Counted from the first letter of the stretch, positions 55,061 through 63,908 are shown. The stretch is 64,000 nucleotides of DNA from Oscillospiraceae bacterium (GCA_030539275.1 JAUNSK010000004.1:124001-188000); one strand, 5' to 3'. Program-made: numbers and translations. Notes: a model not told the origin generated them from the sequence alone.

Positions 55061-56956
55061 TTATCCCGCCATTGTAATATTCTTAAACTCCTTATGCCTG
55101 AACGTCGGCACCATACCAGCAAGACAGGCAACCGTAAGTTCTTCATTATTATCAAGTGCAACCTGTTTTAGAACAGACAGCTTGTTTATAAAATCATCTT
55201 CGTCGATATCGATCTGATTTCCGATGAATATCTTTTTATTATTAGTCTTCTTAAGGCCCTCTTCATCCATAAGGAGCTCTTCAAAAAGCTTTTCTCCCGG
55301 TCTGAGTCCTGTAAACTTTATTTCAACATCCTTATAAGGAACTTTTCCGTACATTCTTATCAGATTTTCAGCAAGTGTAGTTATCTTGACTGGTGCTCCC
55401 ATGTCAAGTACAAATATCTCACCTCCGTCAGCCATTGAACCTGCCTGAAGAACTAGCGAAACGGCCTCAGGTATAGTCATAAAATATCTTATTATATCCG
55501 GATGAGTTACTGTAACCGGACGGCCGGATTCTATCTGGCGGCGGAAAAGCGGGATAACTGAACCATTCGATCCGAGCACATTTCCAAAACGTGTTGTTAC
55601 AAAGTCAGTATATACGTCCTTCTGCTGGGACATATACTGTACTATCATTTCACAGCATCTCTTTGATGCACCCATGACATTTGTAGGATTTACTGCCTTA
55701 TCGGTCGAGATCATTACAAACTTTCTGACTCTGTAATAATCAGACAGTGTTGCCATATTGAAAGTACCAAGTATATTATTTTTAACAGCTTCCTGTGGCG
55801 AATCTTCCATAAGCGGAACATGCTTATGTGCTGCAGCGTGAAATACAATATCCGGTCTGTACTGGTCAAATATACTGCTCATTCTGTCATAGTCGCGCAC
55901 ACTTGCAATAAGTGTAACAAGACCCAGACTGTCACCGTACTCCATCACAAGTTCCTGCTGTATTTCGTATGCATTGTTTTCATAAATATCAACGATAATA
56001 ACCTGCTTCGGTGAGTATCTCGCTATCTGACGCACCAGTTCAGATCCTATTGAACCGCCGCCTCCGGTTACCATTACTGTTGAGCCTGAGATAAAACTCA
56101 TGACCTCTTCCCTGTTGAATGTAACCGGCTCACGTCCAAGCAGTTCCTCAACCTTTATATCTTTTACCTGACTAAGGATACCAGTATTATTGTCGTCAAA
56201 TATCATCTGGCTCAGAAACGGAATGACCTTTATCGGAAGCTTTGTCTCAGAACAGATATCTAGTATTTTTTTACGTTCGTCCTCATCTACACTCGGAATA
56301 GCAAAAATGATCAGTTCTATTTTTTCACGTTCACAGACAGATACAATGTTTCGTGTTGTTCCTACTACACGAACCCCGTTTATTTGCGAACCGGTAAGTT
56401 CAGCGTTGTCATCAACTATACAAACCGGAATATAGTCAATATTATCGGCGCGCCCTTCATTTACTGCATTTTGTATCTCACTAATGATCATCCTTGATGC
56501 CTGACCTGCACCAATAATGATCGTTCGCTTCTTGTCTGAACCGGTCTTAGCCGAGTCTGCTATAACAAGAAAAGTGTCCTTAAAAAGAAATCTGAAAAGT
56601 ATTATGCCTGTATTGCATATCATATATCTGGTTATGACAAATACAAGAGGAAGTGAATAACCGAAGCAGACAAGAACCAGACAGCTGAGCACTGTACCTG
56701 TTGTCGTCCCGGCTAAGCACTTGATATAACATCTTTTGTCTACATAGCGCCACATGATCCTGTATACACCTGCTGCAAACAGTGCTAAAAAACACAGCAC
56801 AACATCAACTGCAACAGAATAAAATAAAAGTCTTCCTTCAGGACAGGCTATCCCGAACAGTGACAGAAAAAAATTTGAAAGAACAGCAGCAAGAAAAACA
56901 ATAAACATATCCGATGCCATTAGAATAATCTTGCGAATACTAAAATTCCCCAACAA
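55061..56956 (-). CDS. Membrane NDP-sugar 4,6-dehydratase, PglF/WbpM-like (locus C copy), TTG start
   Basis: Same fold and motifs as the locus B copy at 36713-38605: four N-terminal membrane helices, then TIIIGAGQASRMIISEI, MVTGGGGSIGSELVRQIARY near residue 296, STDKAVNPTNVMGASKR with Met-x3-Lys, and TGLRPGEKLFEELLMDEEG. The C-terminal 350 residues are nearly identical to the other copy while the membrane domain is more divergent. The start is TTG at 56956 with GAGGG 6 bases before it; no ATG is near. Locus C has no PglE- or PglD-like partner, so its product either feeds locus B enzymes or an unidentified reductase or aminotransferase. Confidence 0.92.
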   Translation of the reverse strand: MLGNFSIRKIILMASDMFIVFLAAVLSNFFLSLFGIACPEGRLLFYSVAVDVVLCFLALFAAGVYRIMWRYVDKRCYIKCLAGTTTGTVLSCLVLVCFGYSLPLVFVITRYMICNTGIILFRFLFKDTFLVIADSAKTGSDKKRTIIIGAGQASRMIISEIQNAVNEGRADNIDYIPVCIVDDNAELTGSQINGVRVVGTTRNIVSVCEREKIELIIFAIPSVDEDERKKILDICSETKLPIKVIPFLSQMIFDDNNTGILSQVKDIKVEELLGREPVTFNREEVMSFISGSTVMVTGGGGSIGSELVRQIARYSPKQVIIVDIYENNAYEIQQELVMEYGDSLGLVTLIASVRDYDRMSSIFDQYRPDIVFHAAAHKHVPLMEDSPQEAVKNNILGTFNMATLSDYYRVRKFVMISTDKAVNPTNVMGASKRCCEMIVQYMSQQKDVYTDFVTTRFGNVLGSNGSVIPLFRRQIESGRPVTVTHPDIIRYFMTIPEAVSLVLQAGSMADGGEIFVLDMGAPVKITTLAENLIRMYGKVPYKDVEIKFTGLRPGEKLFEELLMDEEGLKKTNNKKIFIGNQIDIDEDDFINKLSVLKQVALDNNEELTVACLAGMVPTFRHKEFKNITMAG

Positions 56957-57000
56957 TAATCACCCTCAATTAAATTTATATACATTATTACATTTTGTAT

Positions 57001-57069
57001 ATTATAACATTAGATCCACATTCTGCTATTGGCAAATTAAAGTATACCTGTTATGGTACTATTTGTCAA
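57001..57069 (-). promoter_or_regulatory. Promoter(s) for the locus C dehydratase
   Basis: Minus-strand TTGACA (57069-57064) and TATACT (57046-57041) with a 17-base spacer form a near-perfect promoter. A second candidate, an extended -10 TGTTATAAT at 57009-57001, lies closer to the gene. Either would read locus C. Confidence 0.65.
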
Positions 57070-57154
57070 CAGTTTCAGAGCAATAAATATCCTTTAATAT
57101 ACAATTTATCCTTTTTATACATTTTATTTGAGCTAAGTGCATTTATTTTTGTGT

Positions 57155-58078
57155 TTATGCCTGTTCTATTTTAATAGAGGCTTCACTGTAAATTTTATAT
57201 ATCTCAGGCATTCTGATTTTCTTAGCTGCATAAACCGTAAGCAGATCTTTTTTCGATAACGAAAGTTCCGAGGCTGTTTTTCGTGACAGTCTGCCGATAT
57301 CGAGACATTTTTTTGAATGTCTTTTTCCCCACAACGCTGCTGAGTATATTATCATGCTTGAAGAATTTAGATTTAATCCTATTTTTTTCTTAGTGATATA
57401 ATGACAATGTATAACTCCGGAGTACTGAAGGAAAATACCTGATGCAATTATTTCGTTTTCATAAATTGCATTAATGATAAATATCCTGCCCCTCAGCCTT
57501 CGGAATCCTTCTTCAATAAATGATGCATCAAAACTAAGATTGTTTTTGTTCCCGGATTTATGATAAATACTTATAAACTCCTGTATAGTGTCCCCTGTAA
57601 AATCAAAAGATACTGTCATACCGCATTCCTGTGCTTTTTTTATGTCACTGCGCATTTTAGGAGGCATTTCCCTGGTAAGAATATCATCTGACGTGAGGTC
57701 TTTGTAATATATATCTTCGTATTCTATCAGATCATAACAGTTCTTAAAATCTGATGCGTTACCGGTAATCGGAGAGAATCTGACATACTCAGTTACAATG
57801 TGTTCATTCTGGCAGTATTCATCAAAAGCTTTGTCAAATCCCGCTGCCAGGTTTCTTAAATTGTGTGAATCTGACATTATGTACGGACCGCCGAAGCCGC
57901 CAGGTGAAATAATATCATAATAATCCTGATTATCTATTCTCAGGGCTTTCTTTTTCCTGATAAATGAATAACTGACTCGTCCATCACCACAACTGAACGT
58001 AAAATTTTCAGGGCAGCCATTTTCCATTTGTGCAAACAGCTGCGCCCATTCTTTTGTAAAATATATATCTTTATTCAT
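57155..58078 (-). CDS. FemAB/GNAT-fold acyl- or aminoacyltransferase-like protein
   Basis: About 307 residues with the two-GNAT layout of FemAB-like proteins. DYYDIISPGGFGGPYI near residue 50 corresponds to the GYGGP motif of this group. MRSDIKKAQECGMTVSFD near 140 and IINAIYENEIIASGIFLQYSGVIHCHYI near 215 are the second-domain strands. Relatives transfer amino acids from tRNA (peptidoglycan bridges) or acyl groups to sugars; which applies is unknown. The frame runs to 58129, but AGGAGG lies 7 bases before the ATG at 58078. It is a single gene between a hairpin at 58216-58245 and the locus C promoter. Confidence 0.75.
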   Translation of the reverse strand: MNKDIYFTKEWAQLFAQMENGCPENFTFSCGDGRVSYSFIRKKKALRIDNQDYYDIISPGGFGGPYIMSDSHNLRNLAAGFDKAFDEYCQNEHIVTEYVRFSPITGNASDFKNCYDLIEYEDIYYKDLTSDDILTREMPPKMRSDIKKAQECGMTVSFDFTGDTIQEFISIYHKSGNKNNLSFDASFIEEGFRRLRGRIFIINAIYENEIIASGIFLQYSGVIHCHYITKKKIGLNLNSSSMIIYSAALWGKRHSKKCLDIGRLSRKTASELSLSKKDLLTVYAAKKIRMPEIYKIYSEASIKIEQA

Positions 58079-58129
58079 TATCGATCCTCCTGTTGCAGAT
58101 TTTTTTTCAGAGTAAGATGCATATGCCAT

Positions 58130-58345
58130 GAACTATGTATTCAAATATAACAGTGAACGGTATTGCGCATATTAAGGCTCGCTGGTTTAGGTTATATTTT
58201 TCATAAATAAATATTTTACCCAGTGTATATCAATACACTGGGTAACACAAAAGTATTTCTGATCTGACTGATATGTCATAAACACGATATAAATTTATAT
58301 CAGTAGTTATCACCCCTGCTCTTTGTAAGTTTAATTACCGGTGTT
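58130..58345. other. Short intergenic gap with terminator
   Basis: Gap between the DegT-like and FemAB-like genes on the minus strand. It holds the 13-bp stem listed at 58216-58245; the rest (to 58079) is the FemAB-like leader, where I find no convincing -35/-10 pair. Confidence 0.5.
58216..58245 (-). terminator. Perfect 13-bp hairpin, probable terminator
   Basis: TTACCCAGTGTAT (58216-58228), loop ATCA, ATACACTGGGTAA (58233-58245). On the minus strand it follows the DegT-like gene by 100 bases and is trailed by an A/T-rich tail with few consecutive T, so it is a strong hairpin but a moderate terminator. Confidence 0.65.
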
Positions 58346-59416
58346 CTATATACTGTTTAAATACTTCTTAACAGCGTATGCCATATTTCTTATATGTACC
58401 GGTTCATATCTCTGGTCACAGACAAGTGACAGTTCCGTATCATACAGATTGCTGACACATTCCTCATTAGGTTTATCCCAGTGAATAGGAAGGAATATTT
58501 CTTGTCCTTTAAGAGATTCCCTCAATCCTGTTCTGAGCTCAGGATCTACCGATACAGGAACATACAGAGGGCAGTCCCCTTCAGACAGGCTGCCGATCAG
58601 CTTCAGATGAGCTGTGTCGCTGAGTTCACTGTAAAGTACTTTTACATTACTGAGTCTTCTTGACCTCATCAATTCGATATTCATATTATTAATGATTCTT
58701 GCGGAATACAGGTCTGTCGTATAATTCGCATAGTTTTTAATGATTGCAGAGTTAAAATGCCAGTACTGAGAGGTGTAAAAGCTTTTTACTTTACTGCTTG
58801 GATTTCTCATATAATGACCCTTTGCAACCATGGCACTGAGTCTGGTTCGTACAAGCGAAACGTCAGGAGGAACAAACTTCAGATCTTCACTGAATTTACC
58901 ATGCATCTTGCACAGCAGTCCTCCTCCTACCATACTGCCCCATTTCCTGAGTCCGGCTATCAGATAATCTGAATCTTTACAGTAGGCCTTAGTACTGAGA
59001 AGATTATGAGTGATATCCTCAATAACTGCTGTACCTCTTCGTCTGAAGGCTTCAATATATGAAGTCATCTCACTGCATCCGAATCCGAAATAGTTTACAG
59101 CAAGAAAAACATCACATCCCATTCTTGTATCCACATTTATGGATATTTTATTATTTTTCAGATTTACACTATAATACCTGATCTTTATGTTTCTGGATAT
59201 AAACGGTTCAAGCATGGACTGGCAGCAATATGACGGACAGTAAACAACACGGACAGTCCTGTTCTTCATAATATCGGCTAGTGCTGCATCAAGAGCTGTA
59301 CGTCCTAGAAATAAAAGTCTGTTATCCTCTCCAAACGAAAAAAAATCCGGCACTTTGATCTCTTTGTCTTCCTTTACCGGAATTTTGTCAAACCAGAACT
59401 CACTTCCTATTTCCAT
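58346..59416 (-). CDS. Divergent DegT-like PLP-dependent protein
   Basis: A 356-residue protein of the aspartate aminotransferase fold as judged by motifs. FLGRTALDAALADIM near residue 35 is like the phosphate-binding start of DegT enzymes. YCPSYCCQSMLEPF follows. VIEDITHNLLS near 130 holds the ring-binding Asp, and IAGLRKWGSMVGGGLL near 150 contains the probable PLP lysine. It differs strongly from the two DegT proteins in locus B. GAGGAGG precedes the ATG. No dehydratase is directly fused to it, but the FemAB-like gene is downstream and the locus C dehydratase follows, so a 4-amino sugar route is possible and untested. Confidence 0.72.
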   Translation of the reverse strand: MEIGSEFWFDKIPVKEDKEIKVPDFFSFGEDNRLLFLGRTALDAALADIMKNRTVRVVYCPSYCCQSMLEPFISRNIKIRYYSVNLKNNKISINVDTRMGCDVFLAVNYFGFGCSEMTSYIEAFRRRGTAVIEDITHNLLSTKAYCKDSDYLIAGLRKWGSMVGGGLLCKMHGKFSEDLKFVPPDVSLVRTRLSAMVAKGHYMRNPSSKVKSFYTSQYWHFNSAIIKNYANYTTDLYSARIINNMNIELMRSRRLSNVKVLYSELSDTAHLKLIGSLSEGDCPLYVPVSVDPELRTGLRESLKGQEIFLPIHWDKPNEECVSNLYDTELSLVCDQRYEPVHIRNMAYAVKKYLNSI

Positions 59417-59532
59417 TCCTTACCTCCTCGGATTCTTTTTATTTTACTTAGCAACTTTTATGACCTGTAACCAATATAACAAATTATGAAGGAATTCCGC
59501 TTTCACCTCCGTAACGCAATGATTAAATATAT

Positions 59533-59650
59533 AAAATGCGGCTGATGAGTCATACATTTTCAATTCCAGAATTCAACATGTTCAGGAATTCTGAGAGAAA
59601 CATAAATATACTGTTATTTCCATTCAAAGTACTGTCATCAGCCGTATTTT
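59533..59650. repeat. Nested inverted repeat
   Basis: Outer arms AAAATGCGGCTGATGA (59533-59548) and TCATCAGCCGTATTTT (59635-59650) match over 16 bases with one G/T exception. They enclose inner arms CAGAATTC (59567-59574) and GAATTCTG (59586-59593), with a perfect palindrome AACATGTT at 59575-59582 between. It could be a structured RNA, a small mobile repeat, or an invertible element; no recombinase is near. Confidence 0.6.
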
Positions 59651-60097
59651 AATTTATATAAACATTGTATTGTGTAAGCAGTTGATTTATTACTTATAAT
59701 CATGCTCTTTTTAACTGTTTTACAGAAGTGATTTTCTGTATCATTTTCAGGATCAGAATTTCAGATGAAAAAGAGTATTACAGGCGTAATAACGTATGAT
59801 TAAACACATTTAAGCGGTTAGTTCATCTGAACTATATAAGCGTATTTTTCATAAATCAGAACTATAGAAATATATTTTTACCCATCAAGTTTTTCATTTT
59901 ACTTAGATAGAATCTATCATCATGCATAATCCTATTATCCAGATAATACTTCATTGTATCTTCATCACAGGAACACATCTTATAGCAGGAAAAATTTAGC
60001 ATAATGCAATATATAATTATTTGTTTTTTTTGACTATAAATCTAAAATTTGCACTTTTATATGTAAAAAAACAATAAAAAAACATTTTTCGACACTA

Positions 60098-60126
60098 TTG
60101 ACATTTTTTTTAATATATTGTATAAT
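60098..60126 (+). promoter_or_regulatory. Consensus sigma-A promoter for the secreted SH3-like protein
   Basis: TTGACA at 60098-60103 and TATAAT at 60121-60126 with a 17-base spacer that is mostly T. Both hexamers are perfect. The expected start near 60133 gives a leader of about 60 bases. Confidence 0.9.
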
Positions 60127-60194
60127 AAATTTGCTAACAAATTTATGCATAAAAATACTTAGCCAAAATATTTTATTAACAAGGAGAAAAAATA

Positions 60195-60866
60195 ATGGGA
60201 TTACTAAAAAAATTTTTGTTTTCTGCTGCAACAGTAGCACTTTCAGCTTCAATTTTTAGTTCGGTAACTCTTCCAACTCAAAAAGTATCAGCACGCGCAG
60301 ATGATCACTATTTCATGGGTGTGTTTAACACAAATGTATCAGATTATCTTACTATTAGACAAAACCCTAACTACTCTTCAGCAGATTTAGCTCATATTCC
60401 AGCCGGTTCACTTCTATATATCGATGAAGTAAGCGGTTGTATGGGTAAGATTGATCGTTATACTGATCCAAATGGACATGCAGTTATTGTTAGAGACGTA
60501 ACATCAAACCATGCTAGCTATGGCTGGGTAAACTTAAGGTATGCAGATGAAAATTACGTTCGTGATAATTACATATATGGTAAATGGGCACAATCAAACT
60601 GGACACTTTTTGACAATGTACCTAGTTACTATTCTCCAGTCACATGGAGAGTTGAACAAAAATCATGGGGCCCTGAACTCTCTCCAAAATTATGGACAGA
60701 ATTCCAGACAACCAGATCATATGTTTATAATGATAAAATGGGTGTTTACAGAGCAAACAATGAAAGAAAACGTGTCCTGATCAATGGAACATATCAAACT
60801 CTGACTTATAACGGAGAAGGATACTACAATTTGGATTATATGGCTACATGGCAGATTAAATATTAA
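60195..60866 (+). CDS. Secreted SH3-like domain protein of unknown function
   Basis: A 223-residue protein with a clear Sec signal peptide: basic start MGLLKKF, hydrophobic stretch FSAATVALSASIFSSVTL, and a likely cleavage after KVSA-RA near residue 35. The mature part has an SH3b-like segment (DYLTIRQNPNYSSADLAHIPAGSLLYI ... YGWVNLRYA) as found in cell-wall-binding and extracellular proteins. The rest is rich in Tyr and Trp and unrecognised. AAGGAG lies 8 bases before the ATG, and a perfect promoter lies upstream, so high expression is expected. It may bind the wall or a polysaccharide, but this is not shown. No cysteine bridge pattern or catalytic motif is visible. Confidence 0.75.
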   Translation: MGLLKKFLFSAATVALSASIFSSVTLPTQKVSARADDHYFMGVFNTNVSDYLTIRQNPNYSSADLAHIPAGSLLYIDEVSGCMGKIDRYTDPNGHAVIVRDVTSNHASYGWVNLRYADENYVRDNYIYGKWAQSNWTLFDNVPSYYSPVTWRVEQKSWGPELSPKLWTEFQTTRSYVYNDKMGVYRANNERKRVLINGTYQTLTYNGEGYYNLDYMATWQIKY

Positions 60867-60891
60867 TAAGCTAACCAAGTAGTTTTTATTT

Positions 60892-60929
60892 ATTATGTGT
60901 GTGTATTATAGTTTATGCACACACATAAT
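60892..60929 (+). promoter_or_regulatory. 12-bp hairpin between the SH3-like and lipoprotein genes
   Basis: ATTATGTGTGTG (60892-60903) pairs with CACACACATAAT (60918-60929) across a 14-base loop. It is followed by ATTTATC, not a T run, and the GGAGGG ribosome site of the next gene begins 9 bases later. It may be a weak terminator, an RNA-stability element or a translation switch. Confidence 0.6.
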
Positions 60930-60947
60930 ATTTATCTGGAGGGAAAT

Positions 60948-63908
60948 ATGAAAAAAGCCAAAACCTTTTTATTATTATTTATGGTGTTGTTAATAATGAC
61001 GAGCTGTACAGATTCTAAAACTTTAAAAAACAATAACAGTACTGATCAAACAACTGATATTAAAACAAACAGTCTGCAAAACACAGACAATGAATCTTTA
61101 AAATATTACGAACTGGGAGAACTATCACAAAACTTTTATAATATATATGATATTAAAAGTATTGATGAAAAAACATATATAGCAGGGATTGGCAGTGATA
61201 CATCATGTAGTGCTGACATATCAGCAGTAGAAATTAATGGGACTGATAGTTCTGTACTTTACTCATATGACACTATAGAAAATGACTGCGGCGTAGAAAA
61301 CCAGTTGTATGGATACACTCTATATGGCGTAACAAATCAAATGCAAGAAAATACTTGTTCGTTAATCAAAACAGATCTTTTATCAGGAAAACGCGAGATA
61401 ATACTTGATGGTAGTTATGCAGAAGTAAAAACATATTACGGAACTGATAACTATGTTTATGTAATTAAAGGCAATAATATACTCTATATATACAATAACG
61501 GCGAATGGTCCGATACTACTATTGATCTGGGACAATATATTAACAATTGTGATAAATATTTTCTATATGTCGATGAATCAGGAAATATATATGTATTAGC
61601 TGAAAACTCTTCTGAAAACAAGATATATCTTCATAAATTTGATGAGGAGTATAATCATGTATACGAATGCAATTATGATGATATGAGTGGAAGTATACAA
61701 GGAATATTTCAGGAAAACAAAAGCAACAATATAGTTATCTCATCCTTTGAAAATGAAAGCAAAACTTTATTTATTAACACACTGGATTGTAATAGCGGGA
61801 AAACTCTGGGGAGATATGAAACCCAGGATTTCAGTAATATACAACCTGGAAAATCAGGATACGAATGTATAGGATATAATACGGAAGGGGAAGTGTATGG
61901 TTATAATTATTCAAATGACAGCAAATCACTCCTGTTCCAAAACACGGACAATAATAAAATTATTCTGGGAATGTCCGAAGACACAAAAATAATTATACTG
62001 AATCAAAATAATAATTCAGATCAGACTGATTTAGTATCATCGGTAACAGTTATCGACAACTCAGGTCAGAAATCTGATACAATTAATTTAATCAAAGAAT
62101 GTGATGGATATATCAGCCGCGCATACATAAACGACAATGCTGATATATTCTATATAGAAGAAGATTATAATGCAGTATATATACAAGAAGACCGTTCATC
62201 AGGAAATCATATTATTCATACTATAAATAATTCGGGAGAACATTCATTCTTTAAAATATATACTGATCAGATAGATACTTACCCGCTATTTATAACGGGT
62301 GATTTATCCGGAAATATATTTATTGGAAACAAAACTGATAGCGGACTTACAGTTACAGTCTATGACAATTCAGGTAATGTAATTTCAGAAGCAACACTTC
62401 CGAATTTTATGAGTATACTGTCATATTTTATGTTTAATGATAAATTATATATAAACTGTGCTGAAAGCCATGAAATACAGAATTGTTATTGTATGGACAG
62501 TCAGAGTGGGAAATTTACATCCGTAGGAGAATTTGAAAATAATGATTTTTCTAATATATCAGATGGTGATTCAAACTATGATATTTATATTAATAATCAA
62601 AGAACTGTATGCGGATATTCATTTGATACAAAAAAATATACAGAGATACTTAACTGGACAGATAGCGGAATAGGTAATTTATTTGTACGTAATTTTTACT
62701 GTGTAGGAAACAGTGAATTTATTATAATGGGTTCTCAGAACGGTGAACTCGAAAAAAATTACACACTAAGAAAATCTGACAAATCACATGATGATATTCA
62801 AACTCTTACTATAGGCGGAATAGGTATTAGTTATTCAGAACTTAATGATAAGATAATTGATTTTAACAATAATAATAATAAATATAAAATATTATGCAAA
62901 GACTACGGATCTGACGATGAAGGTGCAGAACAAATGAATCTGGATCTTCTTGATAAACAACTTGATGTAGTTATTTCTAATTCGTCATTTTCGGTTGCAG
63001 ACTATAATAAAGATATATTTGCAGATCTCTCTGAATTTCTACAAAAAGATGAGAAAATCAATCAGTCTGATTATTATGAAAATATCATTTCACTCTACTC
63101 TGATAATAATAGACTTTATGAAATTACCCCACAGTTTGCTGTAATGACTACAATAGGGTTAAAAGAAGATTTTTCCGGAAACAAAAATATTAACTGGAAT
63201 GCTGATGATTTTTCGCAATTTCTAAATTCAAAAAATACCTTTGGTGAAATAGAAGATAGATATATAATCAGTCCATTTATATCTCTGTTTATAAACTCCT
63301 TTGTAGATTTTAATTCCCGCAGCTGTGATTTCAACAATCAGAATTTCAAGGAAATTATAACTGCAATAAATAAAAATCTGACTCATACTGAATATGGATT
63401 TGCATCATTTAATGATTTAATAGACAAAAAAATAAAATTAATTAATTATTCTATAAAAGGAAATGCCGAATACTTTAATGTTTTAAATAATACAGATGTT
63501 TTATTCAAGGGTTATCCATCAGAAAATAAAAACGGTTATATTGTTTCCCCTGATTTTGGATTATCAATTATGGCTGATTGTCAGAATAAAGACGGTGCAT
63601 GGGAATTTATTAAATATTTTCTGACAGATGAATATCAGAGCAGTATAACAGATTCAATTCCATTAATGAAATCATATACTGACAATATTTTTAAATTTGA
63701 GGAAACAGCTGTAGCTGACAAACTTCAAAGTCAGATGAAAGATGTAATAGAACTTGCTGACTGTACAGAATATACATCATACAACAGCAGAATTTACAGA
63801 ATAATTGATGAAGAACTAGGCTCCTATTTTCAAGGAAATGCTGATATAGATGAAACCGTATCAGCCGTACAAAGCAAAGTTTCACTTTATTTAAATGAGA
63901 CTAAATAA
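60948..63908 (+). CDS. Large lipoprotein: propeller-like region fused to a type 1 solute-binding domain
   Basis: A 986-residue protein. The lipobox is IMTSC at about residue 17-21 after MKKAKTFLLLFMVLL, so it should be lipid-anchored to the membrane face. Residues 40-620 are repetitive strand-rich segments (for example FLYVDESGNIYVLAE, PLFITGDLSGNIFIGN) of propeller type. The C-terminal 350 residues resemble the family 1 extracellular solute-binding proteins of ABC importers (NWNADDFSQFLNSKNT, DGAWEFIKYFLTDEYQSS). Open frame extends to 60915, but GGAGGG 6 bases before the ATG at 60948 fixes the start. No permease or ATPase gene is in the window. A sugar-sensing or binding role is only inferred. 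Confidence 0.75.
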   Translation: MKKAKTFLLLFMVLLIMTSCTDSKTLKNNNSTDQTTDIKTNSLQNTDNESLKYYELGELSQNFYNIYDIKSIDEKTYIAGIGSDTSCSADISAVEINGTDSSVLYSYDTIENDCGVENQLYGYTLYGVTNQMQENTCSLIKTDLLSGKREIILDGSYAEVKTYYGTDNYVYVIKGNNILYIYNNGEWSDTTIDLGQYINNCDKYFLYVDESGNIYVLAENSSENKIYLHKFDEEYNHVYECNYDDMSGSIQGIFQENKSNNIVISSFENESKTLFINTLDCNSGKTLGRYETQDFSNIQPGKSGYECIGYNTEGEVYGYNYSNDSKSLLFQNTDNNKIILGMSEDTKIIILNQNNNSDQTDLVSSVTVIDNSGQKSDTINLIKECDGYISRAYINDNADIFYIEEDYNAVYIQEDRSSGNHIIHTINNSGEHSFFKIYTDQIDTYPLFITGDLSGNIFIGNKTDSGLTVTVYDNSGNVISEATLPNFMSILSYFMFNDKLYINCAESHEIQNCYCMDSQSGKFTSVGEFENNDFSNISDGDSNYDIYINNQRTVCGYSFDTKKYTEILNWTDSGIGNLFVRNFYCVGNSEFIIMGSQNGELEKNYTLRKSDKSHDDIQTLTIGGIGISYSELNDKIIDFNNNNNKYKILCKDYGSDDEGAEQMNLDLLDKQLDVVISNSSFSVADYNKDIFADLSEFLQKDEKINQSDYYENIISLYSDNNRLYEITPQFAVMTTIGLKEDFSGNKNINWNADDFSQFLNSKNTFGEIEDRYIISPFISLFINSFVDFNSRSCDFNNQNFKEIITAINKNLTHTEYGFASFNDLIDKKIKLINYSIKGNAEYFNVLNNTDVLFKGYPSENKNGYIVSPDFGLSIMADCQNKDGAWEFIKYFLTDEYQSSITDSIPLMKSYTDNIFKFEETAVADKLQSQMKDVIELADCTEYTSYNSRIYRIIDEELGSYFQGNADIDETVSAVQSKVSLYLNETK

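Larger units (their letters stand above)
59417..60194. other. Intergenic region of 778 bases
   Basis: No gene above 60 codons with a plausible ribosome site was found on either strand. The left part holds the nested inverted repeat at 59533-59650. The right end has the strong plus-strand promoter at 60098-60126. A weak minus-strand promoter candidate (TTGATG 59888-59883, TATAGT 59866-59861, 16-base spacer) could serve the DegT-like gene with a leader of more than 400 bases. The middle part (about 59660-60090) shows nothing else I can support. Confidence 0.6.

Noticed and set aside
59490..59520. GGAGGTGAAAG on the minus strand, possibly starting a 20-codon leader peptide at GTG
   Set aside because: The GTG overlaps the supposed ribosome site and the peptide has no recognisable feature or conservation evidence.
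60034..60252. 72-codon hydrophobic minus-strand frame across the promoter of the SH3-like gene
   Set aside because: It overlaps a perfect plus-strand promoter and the signal peptide region, and has no ribosome site; low-complexity AT-rich DNA explains it.
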